Position numbers and translations under genes: made by a program. This document shows positions 1 through 8,737 of a stretch of DNA of 37,182 nt, piece by piece. The notes beneath the pieces are model-generated. The model saw only the letters and a program-made list of their open reading frames with translations, was not told the origin of the DNA and did no database searches. The stretch is from Croceitalea sp. (GTDB lineage Bacteria; Bacteroidota; Bacteroidia; Flavobacteriales; Flavobacteriaceae). The stretch spans positions 1-37,182 of the forward strand of contig JABDND010000122.1 in assembly GCA_013001145.1 (NCBI GenBank). The letters run 5' to 3'. Each line of letters starts with the position of its first letter. The first letter of the stretch is position 1.

Positions 1-465
1 CTTCCCATTACCAAACAACGTGCTTGGCAATTTTTATCTGACCCCAATAATCTAAAAGAGATTACGCCTGAACATATGGGATTTCAGATAACTTCAGGTG
101 CCGATAGACCCATGTATGCCGGTCAGATTATACAATATACGGTTAAGCCCTTCCCTGGTTTTTCAACCAAATGGGTTACAGAAATCACACATGTTGAACA
201 CGGTTCATATTTTGTGGACGAGCAACGTTTTGGCCCTTATGCACTTTGGCACCATAAGCATTTTATCAAAGAAATTGAAGGCGGCGTTGAAATGGAAGAT
301 ATAATCGATTATAAAATTCCTTTTGGAATTCTAGGGCAATTGGCCAACCCCTTGCTTGTAAAAAAGCAATTGAAGCAAATATTTCAATATCGAGAAGCAA
401 AATTAAATTCCCTCTTTGGGTCAATGGAAGGTTACACGACGCATCTTGAACTAAAAACCATATAA
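1..465 (+). CDS. SRPBCC family protein, 5' truncated
   Basis: The reading frame is open from the first base, so the true start lies left of the window; the visible part is 154 residues and families of this type usually have about 150-165. The pattern of an early 'ITPEHMGF' turn, a 'Y.VKP.PG....W.T.I' strand, 'GPY..WHH.H.F' and a closing helix is typical of the SRPBCC (START/Bet v1-like) hydrophobic-ligand-binding fold found beside SDR and photolyase genes in flavobacteria. It ends directly before the next ATG, so it is co-transcribed with the SDR-like and photolyase genes. The ligand is unknown. No signal peptide can be judged because the N-terminus is missing. Confidence 0.75.
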   Translation, partial: LPITKQRAWQFLSDPNNLKEITPEHMGFQITSGADRPMYAGQIIQYTVKPFPGFSTKWVTEITHVEHGSYFVDEQRFGPYALWHHKHFIKEIEGGVEMEDIIDYKIPFGILGQLANPLLVKKQLKQIFQYREAKLNSLFGSMEGYTTHLELKTI

Positions 466-1158
466 ATGAAAAAGAATATATTATTGATTGGAGGATCGCA
501 CGGCATTGGTCTAGACCTCGTAAAAGAACTTCAAAATGATTTCAATGTCATCGTTGCTTCTAGAAATGCCGATGACCTTGAAGGAATGGCCATTACCCAT
601 ATTCCCTTTGATGCCATATCTGAAGAATTGAATCTGACTCAACTACCAGACGAACTTCACGGCTTTGCCTATTTGCCCGGTAGCATCAACTTAAAGCCTT
701 TTAAAATGTTGTCCACCGATGTGTTCAAAAAAGATATGGAGCTGAACTTTTTTGCCATGGTCAATGTGGTAAAATCCATCATGCCTAAAATGGACGAAGG
801 ATCAAGTATGGTATTTTTTAGTACTGTTGCAGTGGGAACGGGTATGCCTTTTCATACAAGTGTTGCCGCGGCCAAGGGTGCTGTAGAAGGTTTTTCTAAG
901 TCATTGGCGGCCGAATATGCCCCTAAAATAAGAGTCAATACCATTGCCCCTTCATTGGTTGACACGCCTTTGGCAGAGCGTTTGTTAAACAATGACAAGA
1001 AGCGAGAGATGATGTCATCAAGACATCCTATGAAAAGGGTTGGAGAAAGTAAAGATATTGCCAATCTTGCCGCTTTCTTATTGAGCGACAAAAGCAGTTG
1101 GCTAACCGGACAAGTAATGGGTGTTGATGGCGGACTATCAACCCTAAATGTAAGTTAA
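466..1158 (+). CDS. SDR-like Rossmann protein lacking the catalytic Tyr
   Basis: A 230-residue short-chain dehydrogenase/reductase fold. The dinucleotide-binding motif GGSHGIG is at residues 9-15, the structural Asn sits in the 'MELNFFAMVNV' segment, Ser119 is at the usual active-site serine position, and the C-terminal 'GQVMGVDGGLS' closes the domain. The normal YxxxK reads V133-A-A-A-K137, so the catalytic tyrosine is missing while the lysine is kept. The start follows the previous stop without a gap, and its own stop overlaps the photolyase start by one base (TAATG), so the three genes are likely translationally coupled. Either it is a non-catalytic NAD(P)-binding protein or it uses another acid. 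The link to light-dependent DNA repair is context only. Confidence 0.85.
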   Translation: MKKNILLIGGSHGIGLDLVKELQNDFNVIVASRNADDLEGMAITHIPFDAISEELNLTQLPDELHGFAYLPGSINLKPFKMLSTDVFKKDMELNFFAMVNVVKSIMPKMDEGSSMVFFSTVAVGTGMPFHTSVAAAKGAVEGFSKSLAAEYAPKIRVNTIAPSLVDTPLAERLLNNDKKREMMSSRHPMKRVGESKDIANLAAFLLSDKSSWLTGQVMGVDGGLSTLNVS

Positions 1159-2468
1159 TGGCAGACAATGTAACGGTCTTTTGGTTTAGACGAGATTTAA
1201 GGCTCAATGACAATGTAGGCCTGCATCATGCCCTCAAAAGCGGGAAACCCGTGATGCCCATATTTATTTTTGACCCAGAGATACTTGAAAAATTACCTGA
1301 AAACGATGCTAGGGTGACTTTTATCCACCAAAACTTACAAAAAATATCAGCTAAACTTCAAAAAGAAGCTCACAGCTCATTGTCTGTTTTTCATGGTACA
1401 CCAAAAGAGATATTCAACGACCTGCTTAAAAACTATTCAATATCTGAGGTTTACTGCAATCATGATTATGAACCCTATGCCAAAAAAAGGGATGAAGAAA
1501 TCGACGATATTCTAGCTGAGAAGGAAATAGCTTTCAAGACTTTTAAAGACCAAGTGGTTTTTGAGAAAAGCGAAGTCACTAAAGACGATGGCGATCCCTA
1601 TGTGGTTTACACTCCGTATAAGAATAAATGGAAGGCCAATTTAGATGAAAAGGTACATTTAAAAGACTATGAAATAAAGCCTCATTTCTCAAACTTTATA
1701 AAAAATACCAAGCTACCGTTTTTAGATTTGAGCGATATGGGTTTTGAGGCTTCTTCTATCGAGGTGCCAGAATATGACGTATCGCCAGAATTAATCGAGA
1801 ATTACGAAGCCACGCGTAATTATCCAGCGAAATCAAAGGGCACATCACACCTAGGTCCGCATCTAAGGTTTGGCACTGTATCAATTAGAAACATGGTACG
1901 CAAGGCGATGGCAGAGAAAAACGAAGTTTTTTGGAGCGAATTGATATGGCGTGAGTTCTTTATGCAAATCTTATGGCATTTTCCCCATACGGTTGACAAG
2001 GCTTTTAGGGCAAAATACGATCGTATTGAATGGCGTAACAATGAAGCTGAATTTGAACTGTGGAAAAAAGGTCAAACGGGCTATGCCCTGGTTGATGCCG
2101 GTATGCGCGAACTCAATGAAACCGGTTATATGCACAATAGGGTAAGGATGCTGGTCGCCAGCTTTTTGTGCAAGCATCTATTGATAGATTGGCGTTGGGG
2201 CGAGGCATACTTTGCAGAAAAGTTGTTGGATTTTGAACTTGCCAGTAATGTGGGCAATTGGCAATGGGCCGCCGGTAGTGGCGTAGATGCTGCTCCTTAC
2301 TTCAGAATATTTAACCCAATGACTCAAATTGACAAATTTGACAAACAAAAAGAATACATAAATCGCTGGGTTCCTGAATTACAAGAATTGACCTACCCTG
2401 ATAAAATGGTAGATCATAAAATGGCCAGAGAGCGATGTTTGAAGGTTTACAAAGAAGCCGTTAGCTAA
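1158..2468 (+). CDS. phrB: deoxyribodipyrimidine photo-lyase, cryptochrome/photolyase family
   Basis: 436 residues, the usual size for class I photolyases. These repair UV-induced pyrimidine dimers using FADH- and light. The N-terminal alpha/beta antenna domain begins 'VFWFRRDLRLNDN'. The C-terminal helical FAD-binding domain carries the family signatures 'WREFF', 'TGYALVDAGMREL', 'MHNRVRMLVASFL' and 'DWRWGEAYFAEKLLD', then 'NVGNWQWAAG' and 'DAAPYFRIFNP'. The ATG overlaps the stop of the SDR-like gene by one base. By these signatures it is the CPD type rather than cryptochrome-DASH or (6-4) photolyase, but the substrate is not certain from sequence alone. No terminator is evident in the 53-base gap that follows. 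Confidence 0.93.
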   Translation: MADNVTVFWFRRDLRLNDNVGLHHALKSGKPVMPIFIFDPEILEKLPENDARVTFIHQNLQKISAKLQKEAHSSLSVFHGTPKEIFNDLLKNYSISEVYCNHDYEPYAKKRDEEIDDILAEKEIAFKTFKDQVVFEKSEVTKDDGDPYVVYTPYKNKWKANLDEKVHLKDYEIKPHFSNFIKNTKLPFLDLSDMGFEASSIEVPEYDVSPELIENYEATRNYPAKSKGTSHLGPHLRFGTVSIRNMVRKAMAEKNEVFWSELIWREFFMQILWHFPHTVDKAFRAKYDRIEWRNNEAEFELWKKGQTGYALVDAGMRELNETGYMHNRVRMLVASFLCKHLLIDWRWGEAYFAEKLLDFELASNVGNWQWAAGSGVDAAPYFRIFNPMTQIDKFDKQKEYINRWVPELQELTYPDKMVDHKMARERCLKVYKEAVS

Positions 2469-2521
2469 TAGTTTTTCACTATTTTAGAGAATCTCAATAG
2501 TACTAACTCAATTCTATCAAA

Positions 2522-3949
2522 ATGAAAAACATTTTCGTGCTCTTGCCCCTTCTTTTATTGGGCAGCTTGCTTCAAGGTCAAAAAGCCTCCAAGAACAAAA
2601 TGGCAGTAATTGCCTCGGTTGAAAAACACAAATCGGAGTTGATTAAAATCAGTGACTCCATATGGGCGTTGGCCGAAACGGCTTTTAATGAATCTGGTTC
2701 TTCTAAGATATTGGCAGATTACGCTGAAAAAAATGGTTTGAACGTTACAAGAGGTGTGGCCAATATACCAACTGCCTTCACAGCAACTTATGGTTCTGGG
2801 CAACCAGTTATCAGTATTCTAGGGGAATTCGATGCCCTACCTGGTATATCACAAAAAGCAACTCCCGTTAAAGAACCCCTTGAGCCTGGAGCGGCCGGTC
2901 ATGGTTGTGGCCACAATATGTTTGGCACTGCAAGTTTGGGTGCTGCCATCGCCATGAAAGAATTGATGGATGAAGGAAAAATAAAGGGTACCGTAAAATT
3001 TTTGGGCACTCCAGCAGAAGAAAAATATTTCGCCAAAGTTTGGATGGTCGAAGCGGGTTTATGGGATGATGTTGATGTAAACATTAGTTGGCACCCATCT
3101 GCCGGTATTGAGGCCGATGTGCAAAGCGGGCTATCACTTATCGATTTTATTGTAGAGTTTTATGGGCAAACGGCCCATGCGTCGGCAGATCCTTGGAATG
3201 GAAAAAGCGCCTCAGACGCACTGGAGTTATACACCACAGGAATAAATTATTATCGTGAGCATATTTTGCCCACCTCAAGAATACACTATCATATACAAGA
3301 CGGTGGCCAAGTGGTCAATGTGGTTCCTGATTATGCCAAACTATGGGTTCGTGTGCGCGACCCTAAGCGTTCAAAAATGTTGCCTACCTATGAGCGGGTT
3401 AAAAAAATGGCAGAAGGCGCCGCAATTATGGCCGATGTAGATTATAAGATTACGCTGGTATCCGGAATTTATGAAACCTTGGTCAATCGTTCCGGTGGGG
3501 AAATCATGCAGAACAATCTCGAAATTTTAGGCCCCATTACCTACACCGAAGAGGAAACTGCTTTTGGAAAGGCAATTCAAAAGGCTACAGGAAAACCCGA
3601 AGTGGGCATGGACAGTAAAATATATCCCTTAAAAGAAACTGAGGAAAACCCAGGTGGAGGCTCAACAGATGTTGGTGATGTAAGTTGGAATGTGCCCAAT
3701 ATTAATTTGGGAGTTACCGTAGCACCTAAAGATACGCCTTGGCATTCATGGGCCGTTGTGGCTTGCGGCGGTATGAGCATAGGTCACAAAGGTATGGTAT
3801 ACGCTGCCAAGGCCATGGGCATGACAATGGTTGACCTATTTGAAAATCCTAAATTGGTGAACAAGGTCAAAGAAGAGTTTAAATCACGTAAAGGTGACGA
3901 AGTTTATAAAGCGATGATAGACGGACCACCGCCCATTGGAGAAAATTAA
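2522..3949 (+). CDS. secreted M20-family amidohydrolase (AbgB-like)
   Basis: 475 residues beginning with a signal peptide (Met-Lys, a Leu-rich core, then 'LLQGQ'), so it is exported. The rest is an M20D metallo-amidohydrolase: 'GEFDALPG' near residue 100, the metal-binding 'GHGCGHNMFG', the catalytic acid pair in 'TPAEE', the 'GQTAHAS' dimerisation-domain histidine region and a late 'GGGSTDVGDVSW' followed by 'PWHSWA'. Relatives include the p-aminobenzoyl-glutamate hydrolase subunit AbgB and aminoacylases that split N-acyl or peptide-like amides. The natural substrate cannot be told from the sequence. It is followed after 13 bases by a tiny Lacal_2735-type gene. Confidence 0.88.
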   Translation: MKNIFVLLPLLLLGSLLQGQKASKNKMAVIASVEKHKSELIKISDSIWALAETAFNESGSSKILADYAEKNGLNVTRGVANIPTAFTATYGSGQPVISILGEFDALPGISQKATPVKEPLEPGAAGHGCGHNMFGTASLGAAIAMKELMDEGKIKGTVKFLGTPAEEKYFAKVWMVEAGLWDDVDVNISWHPSAGIEADVQSGLSLIDFIVEFYGQTAHASADPWNGKSASDALELYTTGINYYREHILPTSRIHYHIQDGGQVVNVVPDYAKLWVRVRDPKRSKMLPTYERVKKMAEGAAIMADVDYKITLVSGIYETLVNRSGGEIMQNNLEILGPITYTEEETAFGKAIQKATGKPEVGMDSKIYPLKETEENPGGGSTDVGDVSWNVPNINLGVTVAPKDTPWHSWAVVACGGMSIGHKGMVYAAKAMGMTMVDLFENPKLVNKVKEEFKSRKGDEVYKAMIDGPPPIGEN

Positions 3950-3962
3950 AATTAGAATTGCT

Positions 3963-4130
3963 ATGTTCGGATTATTTAAAAAGAAAAGTGAAGTAGAAAA
4001 ATTACAGGAAAAATATCAAAAGTTGATGAAAGAAGCTTTTGATCTATCTAAAGTCAATCGAAGTGAAAGTGACTCAAAATATGCCGAAGCAGACGAAATC
4101 CAAAAAAAGATTGAATCTCTTTCAAAATAG
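3963..4130 (+). CDS. small Lacal_2735-type protein
   Basis: A 55-residue protein starting MFGLFKKKSEVEKLQEKY, highly charged and predicted almost fully helical, ending 'ADEIQKKIESLSK'. This is the layout of the small 'Lacal_2735 family' proteins of flavobacteria, whose function is unknown. The ATG at 3963 is preferred to the in-frame ATG at 3936, which lies inside the previous gene and would add an unrelated nine-residue head. Its 3' part overlaps the probable start region of the next gene in another frame, by 50 bases if that gene starts at 4081. Confidence 0.75.
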   Translation: MFGLFKKKSEVEKLQEKYQKLMKEAFDLSKVNRSESDSKYAEADEIQKKIESLSK

Positions 4131-5025
4131 AACCAACACAGGTTTAATTGCCTTACTATTGATTTTTATTGGTAGTCTCCATGGCGGGTCGGCCCAAAAA
4201 AACGAGCTTCATTTATTTGAGTCATTGGTGGGTAAAACATGGATGGCTCAAGGAACATGGGGTGATGGCACCAAATTCAAGCAAGAAGTAACTTTTTCAT
4301 ATGCATTGGACAATAGTTTGGTCATTGCCAAATCATTGGGTTTCACCAACAAGGAACAAACCAAATACGGTCCACGTAACCACGGAATACGAAAATATGA
4401 TGCAGCGTCGCAATCATTGGTCTTTTGGGAGTTTGATGCTTTTGATGGAGTAACCACTGGTAAAATCTGGTTCGAAGGCAAAAATCATTACTATCAATAC
4501 GTTTACGGTGAACAAGCCATAACTGATGGTTGGGAATATGTAGATGATGACACCTATAACTTTAGGGTAGGCAGCTTTGAAGATGGAAAATGGAATCAAA
4601 TCTATCTAGAAACCCAGTTTATAGCAATTAAGCAGGCGTATAACTTCCACTACGACCATTATTCCTTTTTAGTAAAAGATTTAGCAAAAACAGGTGATTT
4701 TTATAAAAACGTGCTTCAGTTGGAAGAGATTCCGCATCCATCGGATACAACTAATTTCAAATGGTTCAAATTAAACGGCAATTCACAGTTGCATTTAATT
4801 AGAAAAGACACCGTGCCCATGGTCCATAGTAAAAGCATGCATCTTTGTTTGGCCACAACACAGTTGGATGAGCTGATCGACACCTTGAAAATGAACAATA
4901 TCCCTTTTTCCGATTGGGAGGGGAATGCAAATGGAGTTACGCTCAGGGCAGATGGAGTAAGACAAATTTATATTCAAGACCCTGAAAATAATTGGGTTGA
5001 AATCAATACTGCCGCTCATAACTAA
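4081..5025 (+). CDS. secreted lipocalin-like plus VOC (glyoxalase-like) protein
   Basis: A two-domain exported protein, 314 residues if started at ATG 4081. A basic n-region and a hydrophobic stretch 'GLIALLLIFIGSLHGGSAQ' form the signal peptide. Residues of about 45-185 form a beta-rich domain resembling DUF1579/lipocalin-like ligand binders ('TWGDGTKFKQEV', 'FWEFDAFDG', 'GWEYVDDDTYNFRV'). From about residue 188 a VOC domain follows: 'HYDHYSFLVKDL...FYKNVL' through 'IYIQDPENNWVEIN', with His and Glu at usual metal-ligand positions. The start is uncertain: ATG 4039, ATG 4081 and TTG 4111 are all in frame and all lie inside the preceding small gene. The substrate is unknown. Confidence 0.72.
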   Translation: MPKQTKSKKRLNLFQNRTNTGLIALLLIFIGSLHGGSAQKNELHLFESLVGKTWMAQGTWGDGTKFKQEVTFSYALDNSLVIAKSLGFTNKEQTKYGPRNHGIRKYDAASQSLVFWEFDAFDGVTTGKIWFEGKNHYYQYVYGEQAITDGWEYVDDDTYNFRVGSFEDGKWNQIYLETQFIAIKQAYNFHYDHYSFLVKDLAKTGDFYKNVLQLEEIPHPSDTTNFKWFKLNGNSQLHLIRKDTVPMVHSKSMHLCLATTQLDELIDTLKMNNIPFSDWEGNANGVTLRADGVRQIYIQDPENNWVEINTAAHN

Positions 5026-5054
5026 TAATTCTGAATAATATTAATTAATATATC

Positions 5055-6059
5055 ATGAATAACCCGGTACTTCAAACATTCCCTTTGGGGTTTCCTTGGC
5101 AAACCCAAGATCCTTTCCTTTTTTGTGTCTATCATTTAGACCATTACCCAAAAGGCAATGAGAACATGGGGCCAGATCCCAGCCTTTTGGCGGGAAGAAA
5201 TATTGGGAATGATTTTACAATTAAAGACGGGTGGCGCATGTACCATGGATCTACCGTTCCTGGTTTTCCATATCACCCCCATCGGGGTTTTGAGACCATT
5301 ACCATTGTCAACAAAGGCTATTGTGATCATTCAGACTCATTAGGGGCCGCAGGCAGGTTTGGACAAGGCGATGTGCAATGGATGACGGCTGGTCGCGGAG
5401 TGCAACATTCAGAAATGTTTCCTTTGCTCAACACAAATTCAGGAAACCCTTTAGAACTCTTTCAAATATGGCTCAATTTACCCAAGGCAGATAAGTTTGT
5501 AGATCCGCATTTTAAAATGCTATGGCATGAAGAAATTCCGTTAGTCAAAGAAGAACAAGCACAAATCAAAGTTATCGCAGGCACCTATAAAAATCATAAG
5601 GCGAGTGCTCCGGCACCCAATTCATGGGCTTCTAAACCTGAAAATGAGGTCGCTGTGTGGAATATTCATGTGAACGACTCCTCAACCTTCACCTTACCAA
5701 AAGCAGCTTCAAATGTAACCAGAACACTCTATTTTTATGAAGGAGCGACTATTGTAATCAATGGGCGCAAAATCAATAAGGGCTTCGGTATCACATTAGA
5801 CGCGCAGGTTGACTGTATTATTGAAGTGGGGACCGAAACTGCACATTTTATGCTATTGCAAGGAAAAGCAATTGAAGAACCTGTGGCTAAATATGGCCCC
5901 TTTGTTACGAATACGGAAACGGAAATTCAGCAAGCCATGGAAGAATATAGGCTAACACAGTTTGGAGGATGGCCTTGGCCCCACCCTGATCATGTGCACG
6001 ACCGTGAAAAAGGCCGTTTTGCGAAATATCCAGATGGTACAATTGTCGAAAAAGACTAA
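5055..6059 (+). CDS. pirin family cupin protein
   Basis: 334 residues with two cupin barrels, the size of a bacterial pirin. The N-terminal barrel has the metal-binding pattern 'PHRGFETIT' and later 'VQHSEM', giving the His/His/His/Glu set that holds iron in pirins. The end of the protein ('FGGWPWPHPDHVHDREKGRFA') is typical of the larger flavobacterial pirin-like group. Some pirins have quercetin 2,3-dioxygenase activity and others act as regulators; neither can be assigned here. It is a cytosolic protein with no signal peptide. It lies 29 bases after the VOC protein in the same direction and may share its transcript. Confidence 0.88.
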   Translation: MNNPVLQTFPLGFPWQTQDPFLFCVYHLDHYPKGNENMGPDPSLLAGRNIGNDFTIKDGWRMYHGSTVPGFPYHPHRGFETITIVNKGYCDHSDSLGAAGRFGQGDVQWMTAGRGVQHSEMFPLLNTNSGNPLELFQIWLNLPKADKFVDPHFKMLWHEEIPLVKEEQAQIKVIAGTYKNHKASAPAPNSWASKPENEVAVWNIHVNDSSTFTLPKAASNVTRTLYFYEGATIVINGRKINKGFGITLDAQVDCIIEVGTETAHFMLLQGKAIEEPVAKYGPFVTNTETEIQQAMEEYRLTQFGGWPWPHPDHVHDREKGRFAKYPDGTIVEKD

Positions 6060-6124
6060 CTAAAAGAAGAATATAAAACAATGTCAATTTACTTATAACT
6101 ACCTTGCGCTCTTAGCAGCAGAAA

Positions 6125-7396
6125 ATGACATTCGAAGATTTACAAATACATCCTTCCATACTTAAGGCACTCAAAGATCAGAACTATAAAGAACCCACTT
6201 CTATTCAAGCAAAGGCCATCCCTTTATTGTTACAAAGGCAAGATGTTCTGGGAAGCGCGCAAACAGGGACAGGCAAAACAGCAGCTTTTGCCATTCCAAT
6301 AATTCAACATCTATCCAACGAGCAGCATTTACAAAAAGGTAAAAAAAGGGTGATGGCACTCATTGTGACCCCTACCCGGGAATTGGCCATTCAAATTGGC
6401 GATAGTTTCAGTGCCTACGGAAAGTATACCGGTGTTAAGAACATAGTCATTTTTGGAGGTGTCAATCAACGATCGCAAACCGATGCGCTTAAAAGAGGCG
6501 CAGACATTTTAGTTGCCACCCCTGGTCGCTTGCTCGATTTGATGGATCAAGGTTATATTTCATTGGCCGATGTTAAATACTTTGTTCTTGACGAGGCAGA
6601 CCGTATGCTCGATATGGGATTTATAAATGATATTAAGAAGATTCTGGTCAAACTGCCCAAACAAAGACAATCTTTGTTTTTCTCGGCCACCATGCCCAAG
6701 AATATTGTAGACCTTTCACAAAAAATATTGCAGAACCCGAAAAAAGTGGCCGTGAGCCCAGTTTCATCGACAGCAGAAACCATTCAGCAATACTTATATA
6801 TGACCAATCGTCAAGATAAAAGCAAATTGCTGCAGCATATACTTAAAAATCCCGAAATAGAGCAGGTACTGCTTTTTTCAAGGACCAAACACGGCGCCGA
6901 TCGTATAGTGCGAAACTTGCGCAAACAACAGATTTCAAGTGCTGCCATTCATGGAGACAAATCACAAAATCAAAGACAAAAGGCCTTAAAAGAGCTGAAG
7001 GCGGGTCGTATACGTGTATTGGTAGCTACAGATGTCGCCTCCCGTGGTATCGACATTGACAAACTTCGACATGTAATCAATTATGATATTCCCAATGAGT
7101 CTGAAACATACGTGCACAGAATAGGCCGTTGCGGTAGGGCTGGAGAAGAAGGTATTTCCATTTCTCTTTGCGAGCCTGAAGAGAATGCCTTCATTAAAGA
7201 TATTGAAAAATTGACCAAGCAAAAAATTGAGATAGTTTCCGATAATCCTTTTCCACAGACGGACAAACCCATGACCGATGCAGAAAAAAAGGAATGGGAG
7301 CGCGAAAAACAAAAGCGCAAGCAAGAATTTTTTGCCAACCGCAATAAAAAGAAAGCCGGGCCAAAAAAGGGACCCCGAAGAAATAAAAGAAGGTAA
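6125..7396 (+). CDS. DEAD-box ATP-dependent RNA helicase (RhlE-like)
   Basis: 423 residues. The Q-motif region is 'PTSIQAKAIP'. Motif I AQTGTGKT is at residues 45-52, motif Ia is PTRELAIQ, motif Ib is TPGRLLD, motif II is D156-E-A-D159 and motif III is S187-A-T189. Motifs IV-VI are present in lobe 2, including 'VATDVASRGIDI' and 'YVHRIGRCGRAG'. The C-terminal tail of roughly 60 residues is strongly basic, as in RhlE-type helicases that bind structured RNA in ribosome assembly, mRNA turnover or cold adaptation. The gene converges on murA with only 18 bases between stop codons and no recognisable terminator. Confidence 0.93.
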   Translation: MTFEDLQIHPSILKALKDQNYKEPTSIQAKAIPLLLQRQDVLGSAQTGTGKTAAFAIPIIQHLSNEQHLQKGKKRVMALIVTPTRELAIQIGDSFSAYGKYTGVKNIVIFGGVNQRSQTDALKRGADILVATPGRLLDLMDQGYISLADVKYFVLDEADRMLDMGFINDIKKILVKLPKQRQSLFFSATMPKNIVDLSQKILQNPKKVAVSPVSSTAETIQQYLYMTNRQDKSKLLQHILKNPEIEQVLLFSRTKHGADRIVRNLRKQQISSAAIHGDKSQNQRQKALKELKAGRIRVLVATDVASRGIDIDKLRHVINYDIPNESETYVHRIGRCGRAGEEGISISLCEPEENAFIKDIEKLTKQKIEIVSDNPFPQTDKPMTDAEKKEWEREKQKRKQEFFANRNKKKAGPKKGPRRNKRR

Positions 7397-7414
7397 AAAG
7401 AACTGGAATCTATA

Positions 7415-8722
7415 TTAAATACGCACAATATTTGCCCCTATTGCCCTTAATCGCTCATCAATACGCTCGTATCCCCTATCAATCTGTTCAATATTGTGAA
7501 TTGTGGACACCCCTTTTGCGGATAATGCGGCAATCAGTAATGAAACCCCTGCCCGTATGTCTGGCGATGTCATTATGGTAGCTTTTAATGAAGATTTAAA
7601 ATCATGTCCTATGACCGTTGCTCGGTGTGGGTCGCAAAGTATGATTTTGGCTCCCATATCAAGCAGTTTATCCACAAAGAACAGCCGGCTTTCAAACATT
7701 TTTTGATGAATGATGACCTCCCCTTTAGCTTGGGTGGCCACCACTAGTAAAATGCTCAATAAATCTGGTGTAAGGCCAGGCCATGGTGCGTCTGCGATGG
7801 TCAAAATAGATCCGTCGATAAAGTTTTGTATTTCGTAACCCTTTTCATGTTTGGGAATAAAGATGTCATCTCCCTTTTTTTCGAGTTGAATGCCCAATTT
7901 ACGGAAGGCATTGGGTATTTGGCCCAAATTTTCCCAACTCACATTTTTTATGGTCAGTTCACTCTTGGTCATGGCAGCCAATCCGATCCAACTTCCTATT
8001 TCGATCATATCGGGCAACATGGTATGCTCTGTACCTTCAAGGGATTCAACCCCCTCAATGGTCAAAAGATTCGATCCAATACCACTTATTTTTGCCCCCA
8101 TGCGATTGAGCATTTTACAAAGCTGTTGCAAGTAAGGCTCACAGGCTGCGTTATAGATGGTGGTCGTACCTTCGGCCAAAACAGCGGCCATAATGATATT
8201 GGCCGTTCCCGTGACCGAAGCCTCATCTAAGAGCATATAGGTGCCCGTTAATTTTTTGGCTTCAACACCGTAAAAATGTTCCTCGCGATTATATCTGAAT
8301 TTGGCACCCAATTTTATGAATCCTTCAAAATGGGTGTCCAGTCTTCTTCTTCCGATTTTGTCGCCACCTGGCTTTGGAATATAGCCTTTGCCAAATCGAC
8401 CCAATAGCGGGCCAACCAACATTATCGAGCCTCGAAGTCCTTTACCATCAGCTTTAAATTGATCGGATTGTAAATATTCAAGATTGACATCGTCGGCAGA
8501 AAACGTGAAACTACCTTTTCCCTTTTTTTGAATTTTCACACCTAAATCTTCCAATAGGGCGATCAATTTATTGACATCTACGATGTCTGGTATATTGTGA
8601 ATGGTTACTTTGCTCGAGGTAAGCAATACAGCACAAAGTATTTGAAGGGCTTCGTTTTTGGCTCCTTGCGGGGTTATTTCGCCTTTCAATTGATGGCCAC
8701 CCTCTATTCTGAATGTTCCCAT
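7415..8722 (-). CDS. murA: UDP-N-acetylglucosamine 1-carboxyvinyltransferase, Asp-type active site
   Basis: 435 residues, an EPSP-synthase-like fold. MurA makes the first committed step of peptidoglycan synthesis by transferring enolpyruvate from PEP to UDP-GlcNAc in the cytosol. The substrate-binding 'QGAKNEALQI' is at residues 19-28, with 'GSIMLVGPLLGRFG' before the active-site loop. In that loop the catalytic Cys of the Escherichia coli enzyme (Cys115) is replaced by Asp121 (codon at 8360-8362, GAC). Other conserved segments ('TGTANIIMAA', 'FESRLFFVDKL', 'DIRAGVSLLIAAL') are intact. It lies 15 bases downstream of the DUF4290 gene, so the two are likely one transcript. Confidence 0.96.
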   Translation of the reverse strand: MGTFRIEGGHQLKGEITPQGAKNEALQILCAVLLTSSKVTIHNIPDIVDVNKLIALLEDLGVKIQKKGKGSFTFSADDVNLEYLQSDQFKADGKGLRGSIMLVGPLLGRFGKGYIPKPGGDKIGRRRLDTHFEGFIKLGAKFRYNREEHFYGVEAKKLTGTYMLLDEASVTGTANIIMAAVLAEGTTTIYNAACEPYLQQLCKMLNRMGAKISGIGSNLLTIEGVESLEGTEHTMLPDMIEIGSWIGLAAMTKSELTIKNVSWENLGQIPNAFRKLGIQLEKKGDDIFIPKHEKGYEIQNFIDGSILTIADAPWPGLTPDLLSILLVVATQAKGEVIIHQKMFESRLFFVDKLLDMGAKIILCDPHRATVIGHDFKSSLKATIMTSPDIRAGVSLLIAALSAKGVSTIHNIEQIDRGYERIDERLRAIGANIVRI

Positions 8723-8737
8723 TAAATTGTTGGGTGT

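Noticed and set aside
5038-5051. Perfect palindrome ATATTAATTAATAT just before the pirin gene
   Set aside because: It contains only A and T in an AT-rich gap, so it is likely by chance and has no G/C contact points.
6986-7428. Two minus-strand open frames of about 112-115 codons opposite the 3' end of the DEAD-box helicase gene
   Set aside because: They are the mirror of a Lys/Arg-rich coding region, have Phe/Ser/Leu-rich low-complexity products and no family pattern.
7826-8230. Plus-strand open frame of 134 codons inside murA
   Set aside because: murA is certain on the other strand; the product shows no domain and no promoter stands before it.
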